44,534 bases of DNA from Shewanella surugensis (GTDB taxonomy: Bacteria; Pseudomonadota; Gammaproteobacteria; Enterobacterales; Shewanellaceae), in assembly GCF_023284005.1 (NCBI RefSeq), contig NZ_JAKIKS010000037.1, positions 1 to 44,534 of the forward strand, read 5' to 3'. The notes beneath the pieces were generated by a model. It had not been told where the DNA came from and searched no databases. It was given only the letters and a program-made list of their open reading frames with translations. The translations under genes and the position numbers were made by a program. The stretch's first letter is position 1, and every line of letters begins with the position of its first letter. Below, one piece after another: positions 36,785-44,534 of this stretch.

Positions 36785-38023
36785 ATGTCATTTAGTCTAA
36801 TTGTTACCATTCTTATTTTTATTTTAATCTCTATGCGCCAATGGCTACCAGCATGGTTACGGATCTGGCATATTATGTCTATGGGGGCTCTCGCCATTTT
36901 AATTATGGGCGAAATTAGCCTTAAAGCCGCTTTTTTAGGTATAGATTGGAATGTTATCGCCTATTTATTTGGTGTTTTCTCTATTGCTGCAGCACTGTAT
37001 GATAGTGGTATATCCGATCGCATGTGTGATTACCTTAATAAACGCCATCCTAGCATCCCTTTTTCTTTGCTTTTCCTCATGGTTTTTTCTGGTATCACTG
37101 CTGCAGTCTTAACCAATGATGCCGCTGCCGTCATTGGTACTCCCATCGCGCTCACCTTAGCAAGATTATTAAAAATTCGCCCCACATTATTGCTTATTGC
37201 TCTGTGTGCTTCCGTTACCATCGGCAGTATGTTGACTCCAGTCGGTAACCCACAAAATATCTTAATTGCTGCCAAAGGTCATATTACTAACCCCATGAGT
37301 AGCTTTGCCCTGTGGTTAATCGTCCCCACCCTATTTTCAATGGTGTTTGCCTTTTTTTGGTTACTATATGTTCAAAAAAAATGGGGGCAAGAGTGTCATC
37401 AACACGTCAGTCTACCTCAACCCAATCATGGCAGTACTTGGCCAGCCTATTTGAGTGTATGCTTATTAATTGGTATGATTTTAGGCGATAGCCTACTCAT
37501 TAGCATCAACCCCAATTATCATCTGCCTATTGGGATCATGGCCTTAATTGCTTGCTTACCTGTTTACCTCTTTAACCCCCACCGTAAAACGGTCTTTAAA
37601 GAAGTCGACTGGGCCACACTCACATTCTTTGTCGCTATGTTTGTGGTGACAGGGGCCGTTCTTGCATCGGGAGATTTACAAACATGGTTAGGCCCTAAGT
37701 TACACGAACTCGACCACCCACCTTTATTAACCACTATCAGTTTTTGGGGCAGTCAGCTGTTTTCAAATGTGCCGTTAATTGAAATTTATTTGCAACTTTT
37801 GACCAAGCAAGAGCTCTCAACCATGATGCTACTCTCTGCAACCAGTACCTTAGCAGGGAACCTGTTTATTATTAGTGCAGCAAGTAATGTCATTGTCGTA
37901 CAGCAAACAGAAAAGTTTAACGCTAAACCCTTTAGTTTCTGGGAGTTTGCTTTAGTATTACTCCCCATTACAGTCGTCTCTTTGCTTTTTAGCTATTTAT
38001 GGATAGTTTACGTCATGTCTTAA
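36785..38023 (+). CDS. SLC13/ArsB-NhaD-type anion permease
   Basis: A 412-residue protein with about 10-11 membrane segments of the ion transporter superfamily. Conserved are LTNDAAAVIGTPIALTLARL (Asn111-Asp112) and GSMLTPVGNPQNILIAAKG (GNPQN at 154-158), and in the second half SNVPLIEIYLQ and SAASNVIVVQQ, the pseudo-repeat of the same motifs. Members transport citrate and other dicarboxylates, sulfate, arsenite or sodium; the substrate cannot be told from the sequence. It is divergent from the MFS gene. Confidence 0.85.
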   Translation: MSFSLIVTILIFILISMRQWLPAWLRIWHIMSMGALAILIMGEISLKAAFLGIDWNVIAYLFGVFSIAAALYDSGISDRMCDYLNKRHPSIPFSLLFLMVFSGITAAVLTNDAAAVIGTPIALTLARLLKIRPTLLLIALCASVTIGSMLTPVGNPQNILIAAKGHITNPMSSFALWLIVPTLFSMVFAFFWLLYVQKKWGQECHQHVSLPQPNHGSTWPAYLSVCLLIGMILGDSLLISINPNYHLPIGIMALIACLPVYLFNPHRKTVFKEVDWATLTFFVAMFVVTGAVLASGDLQTWLGPKLHELDHPPLLTTISFWGSQLFSNVPLIEIYLQLLTKQELSTMMLLSATSTLAGNLFIISAASNVIVVQQTEKFNAKPFSFWEFALVLLPITVVSLLFSYLWIVYVMS

Positions 38024-38034
38024 GCAAGCCAAGC

Positions 38035-38058
38035 GACTTGAAACGTTAAATTCAAGTC
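38035..38058. other. Stem-loop between the converging SLC13-type and rsmS genes
   Basis: GACTTGAA pairs with TTCAAGTC around an 8-base loop. No T run follows in either direction, so it is at best a weak terminator between the converging genes. Confidence 0.4.
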
Positions 38059-38079
38059 ACTTAAGCCTCATATGTAACA

Positions 38080-38274
38080 TCACGCTTTTTTATTAATTTT
38101 AACCTCTAAATCTTGCTTCACAATATCCAAAGCAAGTAAGGCCACTTTAGGATCAATGTGATTACTTTCAAATAAAAATATTAAATCAACTGCTAACTGT
38201 ACTTCTGCCGGAGCAGAATCTAAATGAGATATACCATCCTCCTCACCGCCTTCATTATCATTACTTTGGTTCAT
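38080..38274 (-). CDS. RsmS/YbaM-like protein (DUF2496), 64 aa
   Basis: The C-terminal two thirds, APAEVQLAVDLIFLFESNHI then DPKVALLALDIVKQDLEVKI, match the DUF2496 family (YbaM of Escherichia coli, RsmS of Pectobacterium). RsmS was described as a pleiotropic regulator of secondary metabolism and virulence; the mechanism is unclear. The N-terminus is acidic and longer than in YbaM (53 aa). The start is set at the ATG at 38274; a TTG four codons upstream is also in frame. It follows the cytochrome b gene by 76 bases. Confidence 0.8.
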   Translation of the reverse strand: MNQSNDNEGGEEDGISHLDSAPAEVQLAVDLIFLFESNHIDPKVALLALDIVKQDLEVKINKKA

Positions 38275-38350
38275 TATATCGCTCAAATTAAGGGTGGAAT
38301 TTCGGTTTATTCTGATACTAAACCTGATATCAATAAAATAACTAGGTTAA

Positions 38351-39079
38351 CTACTCATTTTTGTCTGATGATTTTAAAGACTTTTTTCCTGAAATCATCG
38401 CCGACACTATGCCTGGTTGATGCTTAATCTCAGCAAGCACAACACCAACAACATGGAGTAGAATTAATAATATCAAAAAATAAACACTATAAAGATGCAC
38501 TTTTCCCGCCAGTCCTTTATAGGGACTTAACACAGCATATTTTTTGTCATCCACCCCAGTCTTATCATAAGGTTTAATACTTGCTGGATCGACATTTTTC
38601 TGAGCAATGTATTCCTGAGTTATTCCGCCAAAGGGGGGATAATATACATCTGTTCCGGCTCGAATAAGCCCTGTTATACTAATGATAAGCAAGGTTAATA
38701 ATATCAAAATAATCGCTATTTTCCCAAAAGGATTATGACCGATATATTGAGGTGTATTATTGTTCTTCATTGCATTAATATATTGTTTTAAATCTTCTTT
38801 GTTAAAAAATAACGTTCCCCACCTCGCAAATTTATTCCCGATAAAGCCCCATAACAACCTCATGGCTAAGTTAATCGCGAACCCGTAGCCTATGACAATA
38901 TGTAATTCTTTTAATTTTATTTTTGCCGCTAAGCCAGTGATCCCTAATTCGGGTTTAAATAGCATGATCAAACCCACAAAAAGTAAGAGCACCACTAACA
39001 ATAAATTGACCCAATGAAAAATTCGACTAGGTAGATCCCAGACGGTGTAAGTTTGCTGTATTTCTGAACGACTACTCAT
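38351..39079 (-). CDS. Cytochrome b561-type membrane protein (hydrogenase-type cytochrome b)
   Basis: A 242-residue inner-membrane di-heme cytochrome with four main hydrophobic segments. Likely heme ligands are His22 (RIFHWVN), His60 (ELHIVIGYG), and His195 and His209 in the last helices (KVHLYSVYFLILLILLHVVG). The tail EIKHQPGIVSAMISGKK is typical of the family. A periplasmic insertion (about 140-185) contains an unusual Asp- and Lys-rich stretch. Such proteins pass electrons between the quinone pool and a partner such as a hydrogenase or c-type cytochrome; no partner gene lies next to it. The gene is AT-rich compared with the core genes. Confidence 0.88.
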   Translation of the reverse strand: MSSRSEIQQTYTVWDLPSRIFHWVNLLLVVLLLFVGLIMLFKPELGITGLAAKIKLKELHIVIGYGFAINLAMRLLWGFIGNKFARWGTLFFNKEDLKQYINAMKNNNTPQYIGHNPFGKIAIILILLTLLIISITGLIRAGTDVYYPPFGGITQEYIAQKNVDPASIKPYDKTGVDDKKYAVLSPYKGLAGKVHLYSVYFLILLILLHVVGVVLAEIKHQPGIVSAMISGKKSLKSSDKNE

Positions 39080-39290
39080 TAGATTTGTTCCTATAGATCT
39101 TAATCTTGCATATTTTTTTCGGCGATCATCTTACTTGTTAATGCCTATAAAATCGAACCACAAACATGAATATTTAAAATTGAGTTCTACTTGTGAGATA
39201 AAAGCGGGTTTAGGTATAATCAGCTTCATCATTCAATATTGCTATAGATTCACACTAGAGTCTAAAACTGAGTTGTTAAGGCTAAACATT

Positions 39291-39518
39291 ATGACAAAAA
39301 TGGATTTCTCCACTATTAATAAAACAACCACCCAATCATACAATGAACAAAAAAATATGATTAAACGCGTTTTTAAAGGACAAAGTGTTTTGTGTAAAGT
39401 CTGTGGCCAAGCATTATTGCTCAAATTACCCGTCGCCCATCAGCCTTCCACCCTGTCAGGGATATATTGTAAAAAGGGTTGTACCGATCTTGAACTTGAT
39501 ATGGAACACGTTAACTAG
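39291..39518 (+). CDS. Small protein with two Cys pairs, 75 aa, unknown function
   Basis: The 75 residues contain VLCKVCGQ (Cys35, Cys38) and YCKKGCTDLELDME (Cys60, Cys64), a C-x2-C ... C-x3-C arrangement that could bind one zinc ion. The N-terminal 25 residues are polar. I do not recognise the family. The start chosen is the ATG at 39291 with AAGG upstream; the frame runs 52 codons further without protein-like character. It lies 73 bases before a TrmK-like gene on the same strand, so the two may form an operon related to RNA or translation; this is inference. Confidence 0.65.
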   Translation: MTKMDFSTINKTTTQSYNEQKNMIKRVFKGQSVLCKVCGQALLLKLPVAHQPSTLSGIYCKKGCTDLELDMEHVN

Positions 39519-39591
39519 CCTTTAATGAGTCAATTCATTAGATGACATGCTAACAAGCAATATCACTTTCGTCCTACATTGAGTATTTTCA

Positions 39592-40281
39592 TTGAAACTA
39601 AGTCAACGTTTAGCCCATATCAATACCATGGTAAGTCAGCATTACGACCATATATGGGATTGCTGTTGTGATCATGGATTACTCGGTGCAGCATTACTCA
39701 AACAACAAACGGGTTCTATTATTCACTTTGTTGATACAGTACCTCATTTAATGGCATCGCTGCGCCGTAAACTTGAACACTTCTTTCCTCAGCAAGAAGC
39801 CTATCAGCAGCCCCAAGCACCACACTCATGGCAACTGCATTGCCTGAATGCTAAAGCTCTACAGCTCGCCGCGCCATCACAATCTCAGCTAATTATCATT
39901 GCCGGTGTTGGGGGCGATCTCACTATTCAAATTATGGACACCATTCTAAAAGCCCATCCGGATCATCCATTAGAATTTATATTATGCCCCGTTCATCATC
40001 ATTACAAGGTCAGACAGATGTTAATACAACACAAATTGGGGTTAATCAAAGAAACATTGATCCAAGACAATCAGCGCTTTTATGAAATCATTCATGTCAC
40101 CACCCAACATCAAAAACCCTTATCCTCAGTCGGCAGTAGTATGTGGGATCTAAGCTTAAAAGCACATCAAGACTATTTAGCGAAAACACTTAAGCACTAT
40201 CAAAATATCGCTCGCGGTGCAGAGCGAGGAAAACATAACCCTATTGATGCTTATCAAGCCCTTTATGCCAACGTTAAATAG
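39592..40281 (+). CDS. TrmK-like tRNA (adenine22-N1)-methyltransferase family protein
   Basis: A 229-residue SAM-dependent methyltransferase of the TrmK/COG2384 type. The N-terminus LSQRLAHINTMV precedes motif I DCCCDHGLLGAAL; IIIAGVGGDLTIQIM matches the catalytic-region motif of TrmK (usually AGMGG), and FILCPVHHHYKVRQML replaces the usual QP motif. In Gram-positive bacteria TrmK methylates A22 of tRNA. The start is a TTG: the family N-terminus begins there, a TGA lies just upstream in frame and the next ATG is 12 codons in. Motif I has Cys where the family has Gly, so activity is not certain. Confidence 0.8.
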   Translation: MKLSQRLAHINTMVSQHYDHIWDCCCDHGLLGAALLKQQTGSIIHFVDTVPHLMASLRRKLEHFFPQQEAYQQPQAPHSWQLHCLNAKALQLAAPSQSQLIIIAGVGGDLTIQIMDTILKAHPDHPLEFILCPVHHHYKVRQMLIQHKLGLIKETLIQDNQRFYEIIHVTTQHQKPLSSVGSSMWDLSLKAHQDYLAKTLKHYQNIARGAERGKHNPIDAYQALYANVK

Positions 40282-40302
40282 CCCCACCTTCTTTAATTTA
40301 AC

Positions 40303-40920
40303 TTAAGAGCTCACAGCCATCCATTCTTTTGTCATGACGGTCTCACCTTTAGACTGCATCTGCACACTGTAATGGCTGTTTAGCGTCACTTGCCCTACCC
40401 CTTTTGGGGTACCCGTCATCACAATATCCCCCTCTTCTAAAGACATAAAAGTTAATACATGCGCTAGAATTGACTGAGGGGAATGGATCATCAGGCCGAC
40501 ATGACCTTCTTGTATTAATTCACCATCAACTGATAATGAAAAAGAAAGAGATTCATCGATGTCATTAATAGGCACAAAATCACTGAAAATAGCTGAACCA
40601 TCAAATGCTTTTGCTTTTTCCCAAGGAAGTCCTTTGTTTTTTAATTGGCTTTGCAATGCTCTTTTTGTCAAATCTAGTCCTATAGCGACCGCAGAAAAAC
40701 GTCCTGATTGGTACATAAAGCACAATTCAGCTTCATAATGTAAAGCTTCATCATGATACGCCAATAATTGGGTCGATATGGCAGAATTAGGTTTCATAAA
40801 AATGACCATCTCATCAGGAATGTCATTATTTAATTCTTTTATATGATCGACATAGTTACGTCCTACACACACTATTTTAGAAGGCGTGATGGAATATCGA
40901 CCTAACTGTACCTGCTTCAT
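40303..40920 (-). CDS. Fumarylacetoacetate hydrolase-family protein
   Basis: A 205-residue protein of the FAH family, with IVCVGRNYVDHIKELN near the start, the metal-binding HYEAELCF (Glu-x-Glu) and the later Asp in KAKAFDGSAIFSDFVP, and the signature GDIVMTGTPKGVGQV. Members hydrolyse or decarboxylate 2-oxoacids (acylpyruvases, oxaloacetate decarboxylases). The length is that of single-domain YcgM-type enzymes. The start is the ATG of MKQVQLGRYS, preceded by AAGGGAAG; the in-frame upstream extension is unlikely. It converges with the TrmK-like gene. Confidence 0.88.
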   Translation of the reverse strand: MKQVQLGRYSITPSKIVCVGRNYVDHIKELNNDIPDEMVIFMKPNSAISTQLLAYHDEALHYEAELCFMYQSGRFSAVAIGLDLTKRALQSQLKNKGLPWEKAKAFDGSAIFSDFVPINDIDESLSFSLSVDGELIQEGHVGLMIHSPQSILAHVLTFMSLEEGDIVMTGTPKGVGQVTLNSHYSVQMQSKGETVMTKEWMAVSS

Positions 40921-41424
40921 AATGCTTCCCTTGAAAGTGGTTGAACAAAAAATGAAATCATCCATTAAAAATCAGTAACAAGCAAGTTCCCAAAGTGCAA
41001 CCTCAGTCTCAAGAAGAGACAGCCAATAATTGATGTCTGAAGTGAAATAACAAAAGGAAGGAAGTAAAGAAGAAAGAGGTCACTATTGAAGATAAATCAA
41101 GTTTCAGCCAATAAAAAACTCAAAACAAGACTAAAGTCGCGACCAACATTCGTGTTTAAATTGTAAAAATGTTAAACAAACAATAAGTTGATTACAAACT
41201 AAAAAAATGCAACCCTTACGTGCAACTTAAATAAATAATTAAAAACATTATCGCAACAATAATGAGCTAAATGGATGATTTTATCATTCCTATCCTGTTT
41301 TTTAGCTGAATATAGTTAAAGTGACTTGCTAATAAGGGAGATATCGAAGAGTATTTTTAGCATTAAAGAAGGACATTACCCTCTAGGGAAAGAGATACAC
41401 AACATAATTGAAGGCATAGAACTC
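40921..41424. other. Divergent intergenic region between the FAH and symporter genes
   Basis: 504 AT-rich bases. An open frame continues upstream of the symporter start to 41326 but its residues are not protein-like for the family. No clear operator or repeat is seen. Confidence 0.45.
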
Positions 41425-42696
41425 ATGTTTAAATCATTATCATCACGCATTTTTATCGGATTGTTTTCCGGCCTAATAATCGGCACGATTATTCAATATG
41501 GCTTTCCTCACAATAGTTTTGCAAGTGGTACACTTATCCATATCGCCTCTGGTGCAGGGAGCATGTTTGTTCAACTTATCATGATGCTTGTCGTTCCCCT
41601 CGTCTTTTGCAGTATCGTCACAGGAATAAGTGAACTGCAAGATCTCAAATCCTTTGGCCGTTTAGGCAGCAAAACATTTGCCCTATATTTAGTAAATACG
41701 ATGTTAGCCATTGTGGTTGCTATCGCGTTTTCGCTTTGGTTATCACCGGGTGAAGGCATGATGTTATCCGGTGCTAAAAATGCCACCTTGTCTGCGACTG
41801 AATTACCCGGCTTCATTGACATGATAGTCAATATCATCCCAAGTAACCCCGTTAAAGCCTTCTATGAAGGTAATATGTTGCAAGTGATTTTCATGGCATT
41901 ACTCACCGGTGGGATCATCAAATCCTTAGGTGATGACGTTAAGCCCGTGGTCATTTTTTTCCAACACGCCAATAAGGTCATGCTTAAAATGATCACTGTG
42001 GTGATGAGTATTGCTCCTCTGGGTGTCTTTGCTTTAATGGTAAAATTAGGTGCCACGTTTGAGCCCGATGCCTTTATTAGCGTGTTTAGCTATATGGCAT
42101 TAATTATTGCACTACTCGCTTTCTGGGCGTTAGTGGTTTACCCCATCGTCGTGGGACTCACCACCAGCATTTCTGCTGCAGAGTTTCGTCGCAAAACACG
42201 TGAGCAGTTCCTGTTTGCATTATCTACCGCAAGCTCAAATGCTACCATCCCTGTTACCATGCGAACCCTTACCGAGAAATTAGGCGTAAGATCGAGTATT
42301 GCTGGGTTTGGCGTGCCTATGGGAGCGACCATGAATATGAGCGGTGTTGCCATTTATATAACTGTTGCCGCTTTCTTTGTGGGTAATGCCTTTGGTCATC
42401 CCATCACCGTCAGTCAGCTTCCTGTTTTAGCCTTTAGTGTCTTTTTATTATCTGTTGGCGCAGGTGGCGTACCTGGTGGCGGTATTGTGATGATAGGTGT
42501 GCTTATTCATCAACTTGGGCTGCCTATCGAAGCCATTGCACTCGTTGCCGCACTAGACAGAGTCATTGATATGTTCTGTACCAGTACCAATGTGGTCGGT
42601 GATTCCGCCGTTGTGAGCATAGTGGACCATTCAGAAAAAACGACAGAACAAAAACAAGCCGCAGCAACGACTCGGGCAAATGCTGAAATAATCTAA
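41425..42696 (+). CDS. Dicarboxylate/amino acid:cation symporter (DAACS family)
   Basis: A 423-residue inner-membrane protein that in this family couples Na+ or H+ to uptake of glutamate, aspartate or C4-dicarboxylates. Eight or so membrane segments and two re-entrant loops are indicated; signatures are STASSNATIPVTMRTL (first hairpin), GVPMGATMNMSGVAIYI, AGGVPGGGIVMIGVL (second hairpin) and DRVIDMFCTSTNVVGD, where Arg-Asp residues of the last helix select the substrate. The motif has Cys where many have Arg (DMxRTxxNVxGD), so the substrate may differ from plain aspartate. The start is the ATG at 41425, which gives the family length. Confidence 0.9.
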   Translation: MFKSLSSRIFIGLFSGLIIGTIIQYGFPHNSFASGTLIHIASGAGSMFVQLIMMLVVPLVFCSIVTGISELQDLKSFGRLGSKTFALYLVNTMLAIVVAIAFSLWLSPGEGMMLSGAKNATLSATELPGFIDMIVNIIPSNPVKAFYEGNMLQVIFMALLTGGIIKSLGDDVKPVVIFFQHANKVMLKMITVVMSIAPLGVFALMVKLGATFEPDAFISVFSYMALIIALLAFWALVVYPIVVGLTTSISAAEFRRKTREQFLFALSTASSNATIPVTMRTLTEKLGVRSSIAGFGVPMGATMNMSGVAIYITVAAFFVGNAFGHPITVSQLPVLAFSVFLLSVGAGGVPGGGIVMIGVLIHQLGLPIEAIALVAALDRVIDMFCTSTNVVGDSAVVSIVDHSEKTTEQKQAAATTRANAEII

Positions 42697-42770
42697 GTGA
42701 CCAATCTGATAACTCCTTGAGTTTATTCTTAAGGCTTGAGCACTCAATTCAGTTCTACTGGCACACATCA

Positions 42771-42798
42771 AACGTCAATCAAGTTGATTGACGTTTTT
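42771..42798. terminator. Terminator after the symporter gene
   Basis: AACGTCAATCAA and TTGATTGACGTT form a perfect 12-bp inverted repeat followed by TTT ATTTC on the plus strand. It ends the symporter transcript and overlaps the stop codon of the converging yaiI gene. Confidence 0.8.
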
Positions 42799-43249
42799 AT
42801 TTCTTCCTATTTGCAGTTAATATTTTATCTAACTGATTAGAAAACTGCTGCCTATCTGCCTGACTCATTGCCGCTGGACCGCCAGTATGAACTCCACTTG
42901 AGCGCATCGTATCCATAAAGTCACGCATATTTAAAATGGCTTTAATATTATTGGGAGTATACAGCTCACCTCTGGGATTTAACGCCAGCCCCCCTTTATC
43001 TATCACTTCTGCAGCAAGAGGAATATCAGCTGTAATAACCAAATCATTGACCACTAAACGCTTCACAATTTCATCATCAGCAACATCAAATCCCGACGAA
43101 ACAGTGATCATGTTGATATAAGGTGAAGGGGGGATCCGTACCCCATGATTAGCAATTAATGTGGTATGAGTCCGTGTTCTATCGGCAGCTCTAAACAAAA
43201 TCTCTTTCGTGACTGCTGGACAGGCATCTGCATCAACCCAAATTTTCAT
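42797..43249 (-). CDS. yaiI: YaiI/YqxD family protein (UPF0178)
   Basis: A 150-residue soluble protein of the PIN-like YaiI family. The conserved N-terminus [16 protein letters not shown] carries the acidic pair Asp6/Asp8, followed by [26 protein letters not shown] and the C-terminal [20 protein letters not shown]. The fold suggests a nuclease-like metal site, but the function of the family is not established. AAGG before the ATG supports the start. Confidence 0.92.
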   Translation of the reverse strand: MKIWVDADACPAVTKEILFRAADRTRTHTTLIANHGVRIPPSPYINMITVSSGFDVADDEIVKRLVVNDLVITADIPLAAEVIDKGGLALNPRGELYTPNNIKAILNMRDFMDTMRSSGVHTGGPAAMSQADRQQFSNQLDKILTANRKK

Positions 43250-43304
43250 TCGTGCACCTTCTTTAAATTAAAACCAATATTGTTTATGTTATCAATAATC
43301 ATAG

Positions 43305-43337
43305 AAAAGCCCCGACCATAATAAAGAGAGGGGCTTT
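43305..43337. terminator. Bidirectional-type terminator downstream of phnA
   Basis: AAAAGCCCC and GGGGCTTT pair around a 16-base loop; on the minus strand the stem is followed by TTTTCTATG. It ends the phnA transcript before yaiI. Confidence 0.75.
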
Positions 43338-43376
43338 AGTATGAAGCCTTGCCTACACCTTAGTAACCGTTTGCTT

Positions 43377-43943
43377 TTATTGCGATTTTTTTACAAAGCA
43401 GGTTAAGATGACAATACGGGTACCATTTACGCGCCCTTCAATATGTTCAGGGTTATTGGTTAATGCGATATTACGTACCGCGGTACCTCGTTTGGCGACA
43501 AAACTGGTACCCTTTACATTTAAATCCTTAATAATAACGATATTGTCACCCGCCTCTAAAACAGCACCATTGCTGTCTACAGTCACGACGGTCTCTTCTT
43601 CAACATTGTTAGCTTCAGCATCGACCCATGCTTGTAAATTGTCATCTAAATAAAGCATTTCGGCTAAATCTTGTGCCCAACCTTCTGCATTTAAACGTTT
43701 CAACATACGTGCAGCCATGACTTGTACCGCTGATACCGGACTCCACATGCTGTCATTTAAGCAGCGCCAATGGTTTGTATCCATCTTTTCGGGTGACATG
43801 ATTTGCTCGTTACAAGTATGACAAATCATAAGTTCATTCTCATGATTATCACCCGAATGGGGTAAAGAAAATGCCGCTAATTCTGATGCTGCACCGCACA
43901 GTTCGCATTTATGCTCACAACGTTTAAGTAATTCAGTTGTCAT
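43377..43943 (-). CDS. PhnA-family zinc-ribbon protein
   Basis: A 188-residue protein with an N-terminal zinc ribbon (CEHKCELCG with Cys9, Cys13, Cys16 and a later CHTC) and a C-terminal beta-barrel-like PhnA domain (AGDNIVIIKDLNVKGTSFVA, KRGTAVRNIALT, EHIEGRVNGTRIVILTCFVKK). Escherichia coli PhnA was named from the phosphonate region but is not part of the C-P lyase pathway, and its role is unclear. No phosphonate genes are present. The start has GAAG nearby. Confidence 0.88.
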   Translation of the reverse strand: MTTELLKRCEHKCELCGAASELAAFSLPHSGDNHENELMICHTCNEQIMSPEKMDTNHWRCLNDSMWSPVSAVQVMAARMLKRLNAEGWAQDLAEMLYLDDNLQAWVDAEANNVEEETVVTVDSNGAVLEAGDNIVIIKDLNVKGTSFVAKRGTAVRNIALTNNPEHIEGRVNGTRIVILTCFVKKSQ

Positions 43944-44144
43944 ACTATCTTCGATTATCCATACAAAATTAATGTGTATTATAACGTATCACTGAGGGAC
44001 TTGAAATACTCAACTAAGCTAAGCAGCTCTACTAATGCTTTAGCATTGCTACAATCGAAATGTGGCAGATCAAGCTATCTCGCCTTTGGCTCAACTTCGC
44101 TACGCGAAGCGGGGTATTAAGATACTGAAAGACTAAAACTTACG

Positions 44145-44404
44145 ATGACAGATAAAACGGCATCGAGACCTGAAGGGATAAATCTCGTCAGCTTTTTACT
44201 CACATTAGAAGAAAGATTATCCCACTCTGCATTTCTTGCTGGACACACTTATCCTATGGCAGATATCGCAGCCTATGTCATGATAAATTTTATAGAAAGA
44301 ATCAATATCCCATTAGAGAATCAATCACCTTCTCTTACCGTTATGATTGGTATAAAAAAATCAACCAAAGATCAGCTATCCACGTCATCAATAATACCGT
44401 ATAA
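44145..44404 (+). pseudogene. Glutathione S-transferase-like gene remnant, frameshifted
   Basis: The first frame reads LEERLSHSAFLAGHTYPMAD followed by IAAYVMINFIERINIP, typical of the C-terminal helical domain of GSTs (the L-x-G-x-x-x-x-x-A-D-I pattern). Near 44330-44345 the frame changes: the expected end continues in another frame as YDWYKKINQRSAIHVINNTV and stops at 44402-44404. The N-terminal thioredoxin-like, glutathione-binding domain is absent upstream. So the gene is both 5'-truncated and frameshifted. It ends 20 bases before the right IS copy. Confidence 0.75.
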
Positions 44405-44424
44405 ACACTCCATTTTTCCTTAAA

Positions 44425-44534
44425 CTAGGGGGCGTTGACAATTACGCTAACCAAATCATAGAAGCAGCTAATTGAAGCGTCCCTAAATAGTACTTAGCCT
44501 TTCTCTCATAGCGCGTAGCCACTCTACGGAACTG
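44425..44534 (-). mobile_element. IS5-family-type insertion sequence end, inverted relative to the left copy (partial)
   Basis: It is the exact reverse complement of 1-110, starting with CTAG and a G run and carrying the transposase C-terminus on the minus strand (44442-44534). The identity over all 110 bases indicates a recent duplication of the same element. The rest lies beyond the window. Confidence 0.85.

Noticed and set aside
38224..38427. 67-codon plus-strand ORF with a hydrophobic start
   Set aside because: It overlaps, antisense, the rsmS-like and cytochrome b gene ends and has no ribosome site.
41326..41424. Upstream extension of the symporter reading frame
   Set aside because: The extra 33 residues are charged and unlike the family N-terminus; the ATG at 41425 gives the normal length.
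1..44534. CRISPR arrays, tRNA or rRNA genes, prophage or toxin-antitoxin modules
   Set aside because: I looked for spaced direct repeats, cloverleaf-type segments, phage structural genes and small paired genes and saw none that could be supported.

Overview
The window looks like a piece of a gammaproteobacterial chromosome, most likely Shewanella or a close Alteromonadales relative. The evidence is the order rlmN-pilW-rodZ-ispG-hisS-yfgM-bamB-der, the guaB-guaA pair divergent from xseA, the aceB-aceA pair, moderate-to-low GC, and protein sequences that closely match proteobacterial housekeeping families. The assignment to genus is inference. No tRNA, rRNA, CRISPR array or prophage is visible.

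Layout. (1) Positions 1-110 and 44425-44534 are exact reverse complements: the 3' end and terminus of the same IS5-family-type insertion sequence, so the window lies between two inverted IS copies. (2) 111-5.8 kb is an AT-rich accessory region: a 228-bp MITE-like element, an orphan 240-aa protein, an FkbM-type methyltransferase, an AraC regulator lacking its N-terminal domain, short ORFs and a repeat-bearing lipoprotein. (3) 6.1-20.9 kb is core: guaBA (GMP synthesis), xseA, der, bamB, yfgM, hisS, ispG, rodZ, pilW, rlmN and a CNNM/CBS membrane protein. (4) 21-26.7 kb holds a 5'-nucleotidase-like phosphatase, a decayed tandem copy of it, a GNAT acetyltransferase, a DUF3820 protein and an MtfA-like peptidase. 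(5) 26.9-30.0 kb is the glyoxylate shunt operon aceBA with an unusually long upstream region. (6) 30.8-33.7 kb is a zntA-type heavy-metal ATPase. Its MerR-family-type promoter (20-bp spacer with dyad) is separated from the gene by a 229-bp MITE carrying perfect 19-bp ends. (7) 33.8-44.4 kb holds a GT9 glycosyltransferase, MFS and SLC13-type transporters, an RsmS/YbaM-like protein, cytochrome b561, a small Cys-pair protein, a TrmK-like methyltransferase, an FAH-family enzyme, a dicarboxylate symporter, YaiI, PhnA and a broken GST gene beside the right IS.

The genes work mostly as separate housekeeping units. The most informative non-routine signals are the small inverted-repeat element family with one copy inside the zntA leader, the two-step decay of the duplicated phosphatase, and several palindromes at promoters (guaB, the phosphatase gene, aceBA). 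I did not find a convincing new multi-gene defence or biosynthetic system.
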